Shown here: in pieces, positions 37,032 through 45,738 of the stretch
Layout: every line of letters starts with the position of its first letter
How positions within the stretch are numbered: position 1 is the stretch's first letter
Assembly: GCF_003259185.1 (NCBI RefSeq)
Contig: NZ_QGMP01000001.1
Coordinates: forward strand, 1,922,001-1,986,000
Direction: 5' to 3'
Origin: Isoalcanivorax indicus
Lineage (GTDB): Bacteria; Pseudomonadota; Gammaproteobacteria; Pseudomonadales; Alcanivoracaceae
Length of the DNA stretch: 64,000 bases
Program-made: the position numbers and the translations under genes
Notes under the pieces: generated by a model
Databases searched by the model: none
What the model saw: the letters and a program-made list of their open reading frames with translations, nothing else
Told to the model about the DNA's origin: nothing

Positions 37032-40027
37032 ACCCCTGCACAGGACGCACAACGTGGCGGCCCACCCTGCTGGCGCTGGCACTCGCCACGCTGAGCGCAG
37101 GCTGCACCTCGACACCGGCTGACCCTGCACCGCGCTATGGCGGCGCCACCCTGGCAGACCTGGAGCACGCCGACATCACCATCGAGACGGGCAGACTGGA
37201 AAACGCCTCGCCCGAGGCCGCGCTGGAAAGTTACCGGCGCGCCATCGAACTGTTTCATGATCCGGCACAGCGCGCTGCGCCACTGCGGCGCATGGCCGAT
37301 CTCGCGGTGTCCGCCGCCGAAGACCGTGGTTACGCAGAACAGGACCTGAGCGAGCAGCCGCAGGTCGATACCGCTGAAGCGTTCGACCGCAACATCGACA
37401 GCATGCTGTATGAAAATTTCATGCGCGATGCCGAACGCACGCAGGACCGCGAGGAACGCTTTGCCCTGCTGGGGCTGGCCAGCGGCATGGCGGCGGAGCT
37501 CGACGGCACCACGCTCGACACCAGTTTCGATACCGCCATTCGCCTGTATCACGCCCTGCTGGACAGCACCCGCGATCCGCAGGAACGCGCCGATGCCTGG
37601 TACCAGCTCGCCAAAGCCTACGACCTGGCCGGCGACCTGGACAATTCCCTGCGCGCCCTGGACACCCTGGTGCGCGAACACCCCGACAGCGAATACGTCA
37701 CAGAGGCCCAGTTCCGCCGGGGCGAGTTGCTGTTTGCCGACAATGAGTTCGACACCGCCGCCGACGCTTACGCCGCCGTGGTCGGCGTCTCGCCACGCAG
37801 TGAGTTCTTCGAGCAGGCTCTCTACAAGCAGGGTTGGAGCCATTACCGGCTGGGTGACTACCAGCGCTCGCTGAAGGATTTCTTCCAGCTGCTGGACACC
37901 TTGCAGGCCGACCGCCAGAGCCAGACCGACGGCAGCATGCAGTCGAAACTGCTCGTGGATACCCGTCGCGTCATCAGCCTGGCCTTTATCAATCTTGATG
38001 GCCCGGCCAGCGTGCAGCGCTGGTTCGCCGATCACCCGCCGCGCGAGTATGAAGCCGATATTTACCAGAGCCTGGGCGAGGTCTATCTGCAACAGGAGCG
38101 TTTCCGCGATGCGGCGGACACCTTCGACATGTTTGTCAGCGTGCACCCTGGCGACGCGCGCGCGCCGGACTTCTCCACCCGGCAGATCGAGGCGTTCCAG
38201 CGTGGTGGTTTCCCCGCCCTGGTACTGCCCGCCAAGGAACAGTTCGTAATGCGCTACGGCGTGAACAGTCCCTTCTGGCAAGCCAATCCGGCGCAGCGCG
38301 CGGATTATATCGACCAGCTCAAGGGGCATATCCTGGATCTGGCCCGACACTACCATGCGCTGGCGCAGCAAAGCGGCCTGAGCAGCGACTATCCACATGC
38401 CGCGCGCTGGTACCGCGAGTATCTGGACACGCCACCGGCCAGCTCCGATCAGGCGGACATCAACCACCGTTACGCGGAAGTCCTGTTTGCCGGCGAGCAG
38501 TTTGCCGAGGCAGTCGTGCAGTTTGAGCGCACAGCGTATGAGTACGAGGCCTATGCCGACGCCGGCAATGCCGGCTACTTCGCCCTGGTGGCCTGGCAGG
38601 CACGAATCGGCCAGCTCCCCGCCGCTGATGAAGCCCAACAGGCACAACGCGATGAACTGCTGGGGCACAAGATCGACAGCGGCTTGCGCTTTGCGCGTAC
38701 CTTCCCGACCCATGAGCGCGTGCCCATGGTGCTGCGCAGTGTCAGCGAAGATCAGTTGGCTGCCGGCGACCTGGAGGGCGCGGTGCGCACGGCCGGGCTG
38801 CTGGTCAACCTGACGCCACCGCCGGACGACGCCCTGCTGCGCTATGGCTGGGCCACCATTGCCAACGGTGAATTCGACCTGGGCCGCCACGACGTCGCCG
38901 AATACGCCTACAGCACCCTGCTGACCCTGCCGGGCCTGAGCACTGAGGATCGCGTGACCTATCGTGAGCGCCTTGCTGCCAGCGTCTATCGCCAGGCGGA
39001 AGCCTTGCGCGATGCGGGCGACCCCATGGGCGCCGCCACCCAGTTTCTGCGCGTGGCAGAGGTCTACCCTGACGCCAGTATTCGGCGCAACGCGGAATAT
39101 GATGCGGCCAACCTCTACATCGCTGCGGATGAACACCAGGCTGCGATTGCCGTGCTGGAGGACTTCCGCCGCCGTTATCCCGACGACGTGCTGGCCGAAA
39201 CCGTGCCGGACAAGCTCGCCGTGGCCTATGAAGCCATTGGCAACTTCGGCGCCGCCGCCCGCGAGCTGGAACGCATTGCCGATCTGCATCAGGAAAGCGA
39301 CCCCGAGCTGTCGCAGCAGGCCCTGTGGCAAGCCGCTCAGTTGCAGGACAAGGCCAACGACCCCGACGGCAGCATTCGCCTGTATCGCAAGTACGTCTGG
39401 GCCTGGCCGGAACCCATTGATCTGCGCGCCGAAGGCCAGCACCGGCTGACCGAACTGTATGCCGGCACCGGCGATGAAGAGCGCCGCGAATTCTGGCTGA
39501 ACAAGCTGGTGGAAACCCTGGCCGACGCCGGCAACGACGCCAGTGACCGGGTCGCCTGGCTCGGCGCCTGGGCCGCCTTCTCGCTGGCCGAAAAAGACTT
39601 CGAGACGTTCAGCCAGATCCGTCTGACACAACCCCTGCGTCGCAGCCTGGAACAGAAGACCCGCGCCATGCGCACGGCACTGCAGGGGTACGAGGATGTG
39701 GCGGCCATCGGCGTGGCCGAATATGCCACCGCCGCGCAATTCCAGATTGGCGAAATGTACCGCGTGCTGGCCCGCGACATCATGGATTCCGAACGGCCAC
39801 GCGGGCTCGACGAGCTGGAGCTGGAAATGTACGAGCTGCTGCTGGAAGAACAGGCGCTGCCCTACGAAGACCAGGCCATTGACCTGTATATCGCCAACAC
39901 CGACATGGTGGTGGATGACATCTACGACGACTGGGTAAAACGCAGCTTCAAGGCGCTGGGCGAGTTGTTGCCGGGCCGCTATGCGAAATACGAACAGGTG
40001 GAACCCTATGTCGATATCATTTACTGA
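37028..40027 (+). CDS. Large TPR lipoprotein of the Ton-like operon
   Basis: A 999-residue lipoprotein with lipobox LSAGC (Cys26) and TPR repeats over nearly its whole length, for example RADAWYQLAKAYDLAGDLDN, EAQFRRGELLFADNEFDTA and YQSLGEVYLQQERFRDAADT. The last region LVETLADAGNDASDRVAWLG and beyond is helical as well. A solenoid of this size anchored to the outer membrane could reach far into the periplasm. It overlaps the next gene by 20 bases. It resembles Glt/Agl-type TPR proteins of myxobacterial gliding machinery in organisation. Confidence 0.87.
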   Translation: MNPCTGRTTWRPTLLALALATLSAGCTSTPADPAPRYGGATLADLEHADITIETGRLENASPEAALESYRRAIELFHDPAQRAAPLRRMADLAVSAAEDRGYAEQDLSEQPQVDTAEAFDRNIDSMLYENFMRDAERTQDREERFALLGLASGMAAELDGTTLDTSFDTAIRLYHALLDSTRDPQERADAWYQLAKAYDLAGDLDNSLRALDTLVREHPDSEYVTEAQFRRGELLFADNEFDTAADAYAAVVGVSPRSEFFEQALYKQGWSHYRLGDYQRSLKDFFQLLDTLQADRQSQTDGSMQSKLLVDTRRVISLAFINLDGPASVQRWFADHPPREYEADIYQSLGEVYLQQERFRDAADTFDMFVSVHPGDARAPDFSTRQIEAFQRGGFPALVLPAKEQFVMRYGVNSPFWQANPAQRADYIDQLKGHILDLARHYHALAQQSGLSSDYPHAARWYREYLDTPPASSDQADINHRYAEVLFAGEQFAEAVVQFERTAYEYEAYADAGNAGYFALVAWQARIGQLPAADEAQQAQRDELLGHKIDSGLRFARTFPTHERVPMVLRSVSEDQLAAGDLEGAVRTAGLLVNLTPPPDDALLRYGWATIANGEFDLGRHDVAEYAYSTLLTLPGLSTEDRVTYRERLAASVYRQAEALRDAGDPMGAATQFLRVAEVYPDASIRRNAEYDAANLYIAADEHQAAIAVLEDFRRRYPDDVLAETVPDKLAVAYEAIGNFGAAARELERIADLHQESDPELSQQALWQAAQLQDKANDPDGSIRLYRKYVWAWPEPIDLRAEGQHRLTELYAGTGDEERREFWLNKLVETLADAGNDASDRVAWLGAWAAFSLAEKDFETFSQIRLTQPLRRSLEQKTRAMRTALQGYEDVAAIGVAEYATAAQFQIGEMYRVLARDIMDSERPRGLDELELEMYELLLEEQALPYEDQAIDLYIANTDMVVDDIYDDWVKRSFKALGELLPGRYAKYEQVEPYVDIIY

Positions 40028-40742
40028 CCTGCGCGCGGCGGCCGCACCAGCGCTGCGCGTCATGCCGCTTCTCCTGCTGCTGCTCGGCGGCTGTGCCAGC
40101 CGCCCGGATATCGGCCTGGACGGCGCCAGTGGCGACCGCACGTTGTCACGCCATGCCGAGCAGCGCGATGGCGCCGCGGCCAGCGACAGCGATGCTGAAC
40201 ATATTCCGCCGGTGCCCCATGACCCGGCGGTGCGACCGATTGCGGAAGCGGCCACTCAGGACTATTTCCGTGGCTTGCAGTATCTGCGCAACAACGAGCT
40301 GGAGCGCGCCCTGGTGGTATTCCAGTCGCTGACCAGCCGCTACCCTGCGCTGTCCGGGCCGTGGGTCAACATCGGTCTGATCCACCTGCGTCAGGAAAAC
40401 TGGGCGGCGGCAGAACGCAGCCTGCGTGAAGCGATTGATACCAACGCGCGCAACCCCTATGCCCACAATGCGCTCGGGCTGGCCTTGCGTGAGCAGGGTC
40501 GCTTCATCGACGCGAAACAGCATTATCAGCACGCCGTCACCCTCGACCCGCTCTATGCCCGCGCCCATTTCAATCTGGGCGTGCTGGCCGAACTGTATCT
40601 GCAGGACCTGCCCGCCGCACTGGGTCATTTTCGCGAGTACCAGGCACTGCAACGGCAACCGGACCCCACAGTGGCCAACTGGATTGCCGACCTGGAACGG
40701 CGCGCGCCCGCCCTGGCTGACCGGAACACGGAGGAACACTGA
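40008..40742 (+). CDS. TPR lipoprotein of the Ton-like operon
   Basis: A 244-residue lipoprotein: lipobox LGGC (Cys29), an acidic linker, then about three TPR units between residues 75 and 210 (LERALVVFQSLTSRYPALSG, WVNIGLIHLRQENWAAAERS, AHNALGLALREQGRFIDAKQ). The ATG at 40008 lies 20 bases inside the previous gene, and its TGA overlaps the next ATG, so translation is coupled on both sides. Length suits a PilF-like adaptor. Confidence 0.85.
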   Translation: MSISFTDLRAAAAPALRVMPLLLLLLGGCASRPDIGLDGASGDRTLSRHAEQRDGAAASDSDAEHIPPVPHDPAVRPIAEAATQDYFRGLQYLRNNELERALVVFQSLTSRYPALSGPWVNIGLIHLRQENWAAAERSLREAIDTNARNPYAHNALGLALREQGRFIDAKQHYQHAVTLDPLYARAHFNLGVLAELYLQDLPAALGHFREYQALQRQPDPTVANWIADLERRAPALADRNTEEH

Positions 40743-41023
40743 TGCGCCCACCGATCCGTTTGCTCATAGCCCTGCTCACGACATTGCCCCTGGTGCACCC
40801 CGCCCTGGCCGAGACGCCGCGCGGCGAAACCGGCACCAATATCATCGGCACGCAGGAAGCCCCCACGGTGCTCAACGTGGTGCCATGGAAAGACCGGGAA
40901 GTGCGGCTTGAACGCAAGGACCCGACCACGGCCCTGCTGGACCGCGTACTGGAACCCCTGGATCAGGATGTGCTGCTCAGGGAAATCGATTACCACGAAC
41001 GGCTCAGTGTTCAACCCGATTAA
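40742..41023 (+). CDS. Small periplasmic protein of the Ton-like operon
   Basis: A 93-residue protein with a signal peptide ending HPALA. The mature part has TNIIGTQEAPTVLNVVPWKD and LLDRVLEPLDQDVLLREIDY, a hydrophilic pattern with no known fold. It overlaps the preceding stop by one base (TGATG). The link to the ExbB gene suggests a small accessory of the machine. Confidence 0.8.
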   Translation: MRPPIRLLIALLTTLPLVHPALAETPRGETGTNIIGTQEAPTVLNVVPWKDREVRLERKDPTTALLDRVLEPLDQDVLLREIDYHERLSVQPD

Positions 41024-41065
41024 TCAGCCCGAATAACAAACAAAACCTTGATACAGGAGATACAC

Positions 41066-41773
41066 ATGTCAACGTCCACCCTCGACGCCGCCACACCGGT
41101 GGCAGATCCGGGTCTGCTGGCCACCGTGATCGGTTTCATCCAGGACGGGGGGCCTTTCATGTATCCGATCCTGCTGGTGCTGGCCGTGGGCCTGGCCATC
41201 GTGCTGGAGCGGGTCATCTACCTGCAGAGCGTCAAGTTCCGCAACCAGAAAACCTGGCGCGAAGTATTCCCGATGCTGTCCAAGGCGCAGTTCCGCCAGG
41301 CCCTGGAAAACCTGCGCGACCAGGAAACCGGCCTGGCACGGGTGATCGGATATGGCCTGGAGCGCGCCCGCACCTCACGCCGTCATGAGGATGTTGAACT
41401 GGCCATGGAAGAAGGCCTGATGGAAGTATTGCCGCGCCTGGAAACCCGCACCGGCTACGTCGGCACCCTGGCCAACATCGCCACCCTGCTGGGTCTGCTC
41501 GGCACCATTCTGGGCCTGATCGCCGCGTTTACGGCGGTGGCCAACGCCGACCCGGCGCAGAAAGCCGACCTGTTGTCGGCGTCGATTTCCGTGGCCATGA
41601 ACACCACCGCCTTCGGTCTGATGACCGCCATCCCGCTGTTGCTGGCCCATGCGTTTATCAACTCGATGACCAACAAGATCGTCGACAGCATGGAAATGGC
41701 CTCGGTGAAGTTCATCAACGTATACCGCCAGGCCCTTTTGCAGCAGGAACAGCGCAAGGCTGACGGCGAATAA
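41066..41773 (+). CDS. exbB: MotA/TolQ/ExbB-family proton channel subunit
   Basis: A 235-residue inner membrane protein of the ExbB/TolQ family, the stator of proton-driven motors. An N-terminal helix at about 32-52 (MYPILLVLAVGLAIVLERVI), a cytoplasmic helical region, then two helices: TLANIATLLGLLGTILGLIA and STAFGLMTAIPLLLA-like MNTTAFGLMTAIPLLLAHAF. The GTLANIATLLGLLGT motif is diagnostic. AGGAGA precedes the ATG at 41066. It works with the two ExbD-like proteins that follow. Confidence 0.95.
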   Translation: MSTSTLDAATPVADPGLLATVIGFIQDGGPFMYPILLVLAVGLAIVLERVIYLQSVKFRNQKTWREVFPMLSKAQFRQALENLRDQETGLARVIGYGLERARTSRRHEDVELAMEEGLMEVLPRLETRTGYVGTLANIATLLGLLGTILGLIAAFTAVANADPAQKADLLSASISVAMNTTAFGLMTAIPLLLAHAFINSMTNKIVDSMEMASVKFINVYRQALLQQEQRKADGE

Positions 41774-41787
41774 TCGAGGAGCCCGGT

Positions 41788-42306
41788 ATGCGCTTTCGCA
41801 GACGAGAACGTGATACCGAGGTGGAACTGAACATCACTGCCTTCCTGAACCTGATGGTAGTGCTGATTCCGTTCCTGCTGCTCAATGCAGTATTTGCCCA
41901 GGTAGCCATCCTGCAGCTGAACCTGCCCTCGGATGATGCCGCGCCCTCGGAATCAGAAGACAAACGCCCGATCGTGCTGGAAGTACTGATCTATCAGGAC
42001 CGTTATGAAGTGGTCGACCGTCAAAGCGGCCCTTTGAAGATCCTGCCGAATCAGGACGGCGAGCATGACCGCGATGGCTTGCACCAGTATCTGCTGGAGG
42101 TGAAAGAGCGCTTTGCTGAGGTCACCGACATCACCTTGCTGTGCGAGGATGACACGCCGTACGAGTTGCTGATCCATACCATGGACACCGTGCGCCTGCG
42201 TGATGTGCGGCTCAATGGCCAGATCATCAAGCGCGAGCTGTTCCCGGATATCGGCATCGGTGCCGCACCGCCCGATCCGCAGCGCGCGGCCGGAGGTGAC
42301 GCATGA
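41788..42306 (+). CDS. ExbD/TolR-family protein 1, channel Asp replaced by Asn
   Basis: A 172-residue single-pass protein. The transmembrane helix is VELNITAFLNLMVVLIPFLL; aligned on LNIT, the residue where ExbD and TolR have their proton-carrying Asp is Asn21. The periplasmic domain (about 50-150) has YQDRYEVVDRQSGPLKILPN. Sequence otherwise fits the family. It is followed after a four-base overlap by a second ExbD with the Asp intact, so the two probably form a heterodimer. Confidence 0.9.
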   Translation: MRFRRRERDTEVELNITAFLNLMVVLIPFLLLNAVFAQVAILQLNLPSDDAAPSESEDKRPIVLEVLIYQDRYEVVDRQSGPLKILPNQDGEHDRDGLHQYLLEVKERFAEVTDITLLCEDDTPYELLIHTMDTVRLRDVRLNGQIIKRELFPDIGIGAAPPDPQRAAGGDA

Positions 42307-42812
42307 AACAGCAGCAATCGGCACGCAGCCGCCGCAAGGTGCGTCACTACCGTCGACGCCGGAAAACCAATCCGCTGAACCTGACGGCGCTGATGGATAT
42401 TTTCACCATCCTGGTGTTTTTCCTGCTGGTCAATCAGACCAACACGCAGCAGCTGCCGGACAACCCGGATCTGCAACTGCCCACCTCCATCGCGCAGGAA
42501 ATGCCCGACGATGTACTGACCGTGCAAGTCAGCAGCCGTGACATTCTGGTGCAGGAGCGCCGCGTGATGAGCGTCAGCGACGCCATGGCCGGCGACGAAC
42601 GCGTCATTCCCGCATTGGCTGAGGTGCTCAACAGCTACGCCGAGCGCGCCCGCCGTCTGGGAGGCGCCGACGAAGAACGTGAGCTGATGATTCTCGGAGA
42701 CCGGTTGATGGACTTCGCGCTGTTGCAGCGCATCATGTTCACCGCCAGCCAGACGGATTACAGCCGCGTTGCCTTCGCCGTGTTGCGCACCCACGGGGAG
42801 GACGACGAATGA
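42303..42812 (+). CDS. ExbD/TolR-family protein 2, channel Asp present
   Basis: A 169-residue ExbD-like protein with a long basic cytoplasmic N-terminus (RSRRKVRHYRRRRK) and transmembrane helix LNLTALMDIFTILVFFLLVN containing Asp32 at the expected proton-binding place. The periplasmic domain follows. Overlaps of four bases on both sides join it to ExbD 1 and to the TonB-like gene. It would supply the active proton path for the complex. Confidence 0.92.
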   Translation: MKQQQSARSRRKVRHYRRRRKTNPLNLTALMDIFTILVFFLLVNQTNTQQLPDNPDLQLPTSIAQEMPDDVLTVQVSSRDILVQERRVMSVSDAMAGDERVIPALAEVLNSYAERARRLGGADEERELMILGDRLMDFALLQRIMFTASQTDYSRVAFAVLRTHGEDDE

Positions 42813-43729
42813 GCAGACAATTCGACGGCACCCTGCCCTGGGACCCCTTGCCCGGAGAGCGCGTCAGGCAGTACGGCATTCTGTTGCTCCTGCTGCTGCT
42901 CTGTGTGGTCCTGATCTGGCTGATCCAGAGCACCGAGGTGCCACGCCGGGACACCAGCGCCGACCCGATTCCCGAACGGCTGGCGCGGCTGGTGATCGAG
43001 CAGAAGCAGGAACCCCCTGCCCCGCCCGAACCGGTACGCGAGGAAGCCGAACCGGAAGCGCCGCCCGAAGAGGTGCCGCAACCGGAACCGGAGCGCCCGC
43101 GCCCCGAACCCACACCGGAGCGTATCGAACAGGCCCGCGAACGCGCGCGCCAGGAAGTGCGCGTGTTCGAGGATTCACTGGCCGGTCTGCGTGATCTGGC
43201 GCCGCCGGTGTCGTCCTCCCGCGATCTGCGCCGCGGGGGTGACACCCAGACAGAGGTGCAACGTGATCTGCTCACCAGTCGTTCGGGACGCAGCTCCGGG
43301 GGCATCAATACCGGCAGCGTCTCCAGCGGTGGCGGCGGTGGCGGCGAACTGGCCGGGGGTGATGTGGCTCAGGTGGAAAGCGGCATTGCAGCCTCCGCCG
43401 CAGCCGCCTCGGAAACCGAACGTCGGCCGGACGGCACCAGTCGCCGTACCAGCGAGCAGCTCCGGCAGACCTTCAATCGCTATGCGGGCCGTTTCAACAG
43501 CCTGTATCAGCGGGCGCTGCGGGAGAACCCCGCCATGCAGGGCACGGTGGTACTGAATCTGGAGATTGCACCGGATGGCAGTGTCAGCGATGCGTCGATC
43601 CGCTCCTCGGAGCTGAACGATGCAGAGTTGGAACGGCGCATTCTGCTGGTGGTCCGCAACATGGACTTCGGTGCCCTGCCCGTGGAGACCTGGAAAGGCG
43701 ACTATCCGCTCAACTTCTTCCCGGGTTGA
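42809..43729 (+). CDS. TonB-like protein with AgmX/PglI C-terminal domain
   Basis: A 306-residue protein with an N-terminal transmembrane helix (about 24-41, ILLLLLLLCVVLIWLI), a Pro/Glu/Arg-rich span (about 65-105), a helical segment, a Gly/Ser-rich linker (SSGGGGGGELAGG) and a C-terminal domain (about 210-306) with NRYAGRFNSLYQRALRENPA and GTVVLNLEIAPDGSVSDASI. That domain is the AgmX/PglI type, a relative of the TonB C-terminal fold. Such proteins carry force from ExbBD to partners across the periplasm. Its last 28 bases overlap epmC on the other strand. Confidence 0.9.
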   Translation: MSRQFDGTLPWDPLPGERVRQYGILLLLLLLCVVLIWLIQSTEVPRRDTSADPIPERLARLVIEQKQEPPAPPEPVREEAEPEAPPEEVPQPEPERPRPEPTPERIEQARERARQEVRVFEDSLAGLRDLAPPVSSSRDLRRGGDTQTEVQRDLLTSRSGRSSGGINTGSVSSGGGGGGELAGGDVAQVESGIAASAAAASETERRPDGTSRRTSEQLRQTFNRYAGRFNSLYQRALRENPAMQGTVVLNLEIAPDGSVSDASIRSSELNDAELERRILLVVRNMDFGALPVETWKGDYPLNFFPG

Positions 43730-44265
43730 TAGAAGCCGGAGAGGGTGTGTAGCCAGCGTGCCCAGCGCTGGTTACGCCTCTGCGCACGATAATGCAGCGC
43801 CTGGTGTGCCACCGCCGTCGCAAAGGCCGTGGCATCACCCGTCTCCCCCTCCAGATTGTCCAGCGATACCGCAAAGGGATGCCCGCAGGCTTCACAGAAC
43901 AGCAATTCCAGCGCCTGCGGCTTGACCTCCACCTGCTCGAAAGCACGTTGCTGCGCCGCATCGCGGCCATCCGGGGCATACCAGTAACCGTAATCCGGCA
44001 ACTGCCGACGTGCCGCGCCGGCCACACACCAGTGCGCCACCTCATGCAGCGCGCTGCGAAAATAATCACGGGTGTACAGAATCCGGTGCGGCCGCCCCGG
44101 CTGATAAAACGGCTCTTCGGCGCCACCACACAACAGCGTGTCGTGGCTGTCGGCAAAGGTCTGCGCGAACAGGCGCTCCAGGTCCCGGGCATCAAATCGC
44201 GCCTGCGCCGCGACGGCCGGTTGCGCTATACTGTCCGGGCCGCTGTACCGGTTCTTGTCGATCAT
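43702..44265 (-). CDS. epmC: Elongation factor P hydroxylase
   Basis: A 187-residue EpmC (YfcM), which hydroxylates the beta-lysylated Lys of elongation factor P in the final step of that modification. The metal site HEVAHWC (His74, Glu75, His78), LPDYGYWYAPDGRD and FCEACGHPFAVSLDNL are family hallmarks. I use the ATG at 44265, which matches normal length. It converges with the TonB-like gene by a 28-base overlap and diverges from the MATE gene. Confidence 0.95.
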   Translation of the reverse strand: MIDKNRYSGPDSIAQPAVAAQARFDARDLERLFAQTFADSHDTLLCGGAEEPFYQPGRPHRILYTRDYFRSALHEVAHWCVAGAARRQLPDYGYWYAPDGRDAAQQRAFEQVEVKPQALELLFCEACGHPFAVSLDNLEGETGDATAFATAVAHQALHYRAQRRNQRWARWLHTLSGFYQPGKKLSG

Positions 44266-44302
44266 CGAATTATCGATCCTCTGCCACAGGACACTGCCTG
44301 AC

Positions 44303-45661
44303 GTGCTACCCCGCGCCACTACCCACCGGGCCGAGCTGGGCCTGCTGCTGCGTCTTGCCCTGCCGATTCTCGGCGGTCAACTGGCGCAGACCGCCAACGG
44401 CTTCGTCGACACCGTGATGGCCGGTCGGGTCAGCCCCACCGACCTGGCGGCGGTGGCCGTGGGCGCCAGCATCTGGGTGCCGCTGTATCTGTTCATGACC
44501 GGCGTGCTGATGAGCGCCACGCCCATCCTGTCACGCACCCTCGGGGGCGCAGCTTACCACCGCATCAGCCCGCTGACACAGCAGGCCCTGTGGCTGGGCC
44601 TGGCCCTGGGTGTGGGGGGCTTTGTGCTGTTGCGCAGCGTCACCCCGGTGCTGGTTCTGATGGATGTCGATGAGAGCATGCGTCCCATGGTCAGCGGTTA
44701 CCTGAAGGCGCTGAGCTGGGGCATGCCGGGCGTGGCCCTGTTCCTCGCCCTGCGCAGCTACACCGAAGCCATGAACCACACCCGCCCGGTGCTGTGGATC
44801 AGCATCATCGGCCTGCTGATCAATATTCCCGCCAACTACGTGCTGATTTACGGCAAGCTCGGCTTCCCCGCGCTCGGTGGCGTCGGCTGCGGCTGGGCCA
44901 CCGCCCTGGTGATGTGGTGCATGGCCCTGATGATGGCCGCCTATGTCGCCCGGCACCGCGTCTATCACCAGGCGCGCCTGGCCCTGCTGCCGTTGCGCCT
45001 GGAACCCCGCGCCCTCGGCTACATGTTGCGCCTCGGCCTGCCCGTGGGCCTGTCGATCTTTTTCGAGGTCAGCATCTTTGCCGTGATCGCCCTGCTGATC
45101 AGCAGCCTCGGCCCCGTCGTGGTGGCCAGCCACCAGATCGCGCTGAACTTCGCTTCGCTGCTGTTCATGGTGCCGCTGAGCGTGGCCATTGCGGTGACCG
45201 TGCGCGTGGGACACGAACGCGGCCGCCGCGATGAAGCGGCTGTGCGCCTGGCCGCCAATACGGCCCTGCGTGTGGCCCTGGCCTGCGCCCTGGTCGCGGC
45301 CTCCCTGTTGCTGCTACTGCGCCATCAGGTACCGCGCATTTATACCGACGATGCCACCGTGCAGGCCATGGCGGCCGGGTTGCTGTTGTACGCTGCCCTG
45401 TATCAACTGTCGGATGCCTTTCAGGTCACGGCCAATGGCGTACTGCGCGGCTTCGAAGACACCACCGTACCGATGCTGTACACCCTGCTCGCCTACTGGG
45501 GCATCGGCCTCCCGGTGGGCATTGTGCTCGGTCGCACCGATCTGCTGGTACCGGCCATGGGCCCCGCCGGCTTCTGGATCGGCCTGCTCGCCGGCTTGAC
45601 CAGCGCCGCAGTATTGCTGGGCTGGCGACTGCGCCATCGCTTGCGCCAACCCGCGATCTGA
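44303..45661 (+). CDS. MATE-family multidrug exporter
   Basis: A 452-residue twelve-helix MATE exporter of the NorM/DinF type, which uses Na+ or H+ gradients to expel cationic drugs. The N-terminal LALPILGGQLAQTANGFVDT and VMAGRVSPTDLAAVAVG are typical, and the second half repeats the pattern (ISSLGPVVVASHQIALNFAS). GTG at 44303 is the likely start; no ATG gives a normal N-terminus. Confidence 0.93.
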   Translation: MLPRATTHRAELGLLLRLALPILGGQLAQTANGFVDTVMAGRVSPTDLAAVAVGASIWVPLYLFMTGVLMSATPILSRTLGGAAYHRISPLTQQALWLGLALGVGGFVLLRSVTPVLVLMDVDESMRPMVSGYLKALSWGMPGVALFLALRSYTEAMNHTRPVLWISIIGLLINIPANYVLIYGKLGFPALGGVGCGWATALVMWCMALMMAAYVARHRVYHQARLALLPLRLEPRALGYMLRLGLPVGLSIFFEVSIFAVIALLISSLGPVVVASHQIALNFASLLFMVPLSVAIAVTVRVGHERGRRDEAAVRLAANTALRVALACALVAASLLLLLRHQVPRIYTDDATVQAMAAGLLLYAALYQLSDAFQVTANGVLRGFEDTTVPMLYTLLAYWGIGLPVGIVLGRTDLLVPAMGPAGFWIGLLAGLTSAAVLLGWRLRHRLRQPAI

Positions 45662-45738
45662 ACCGGCGCCCCTTGCGGCGCCACGCACAAGCGGCTAACG
45701 TGATAGAAACTGGTGAAACGCACTGCAAGGAGGGCACC

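Noticed and set aside
36995..40255. A 1086-codon open frame on the minus strand opposite the TPR genes
   Set aside because: It is antisense to three genes with signal peptides, TPR repeats and coupled starts. Its protein has no domain pattern, as expected for a GC-rich shadow frame.
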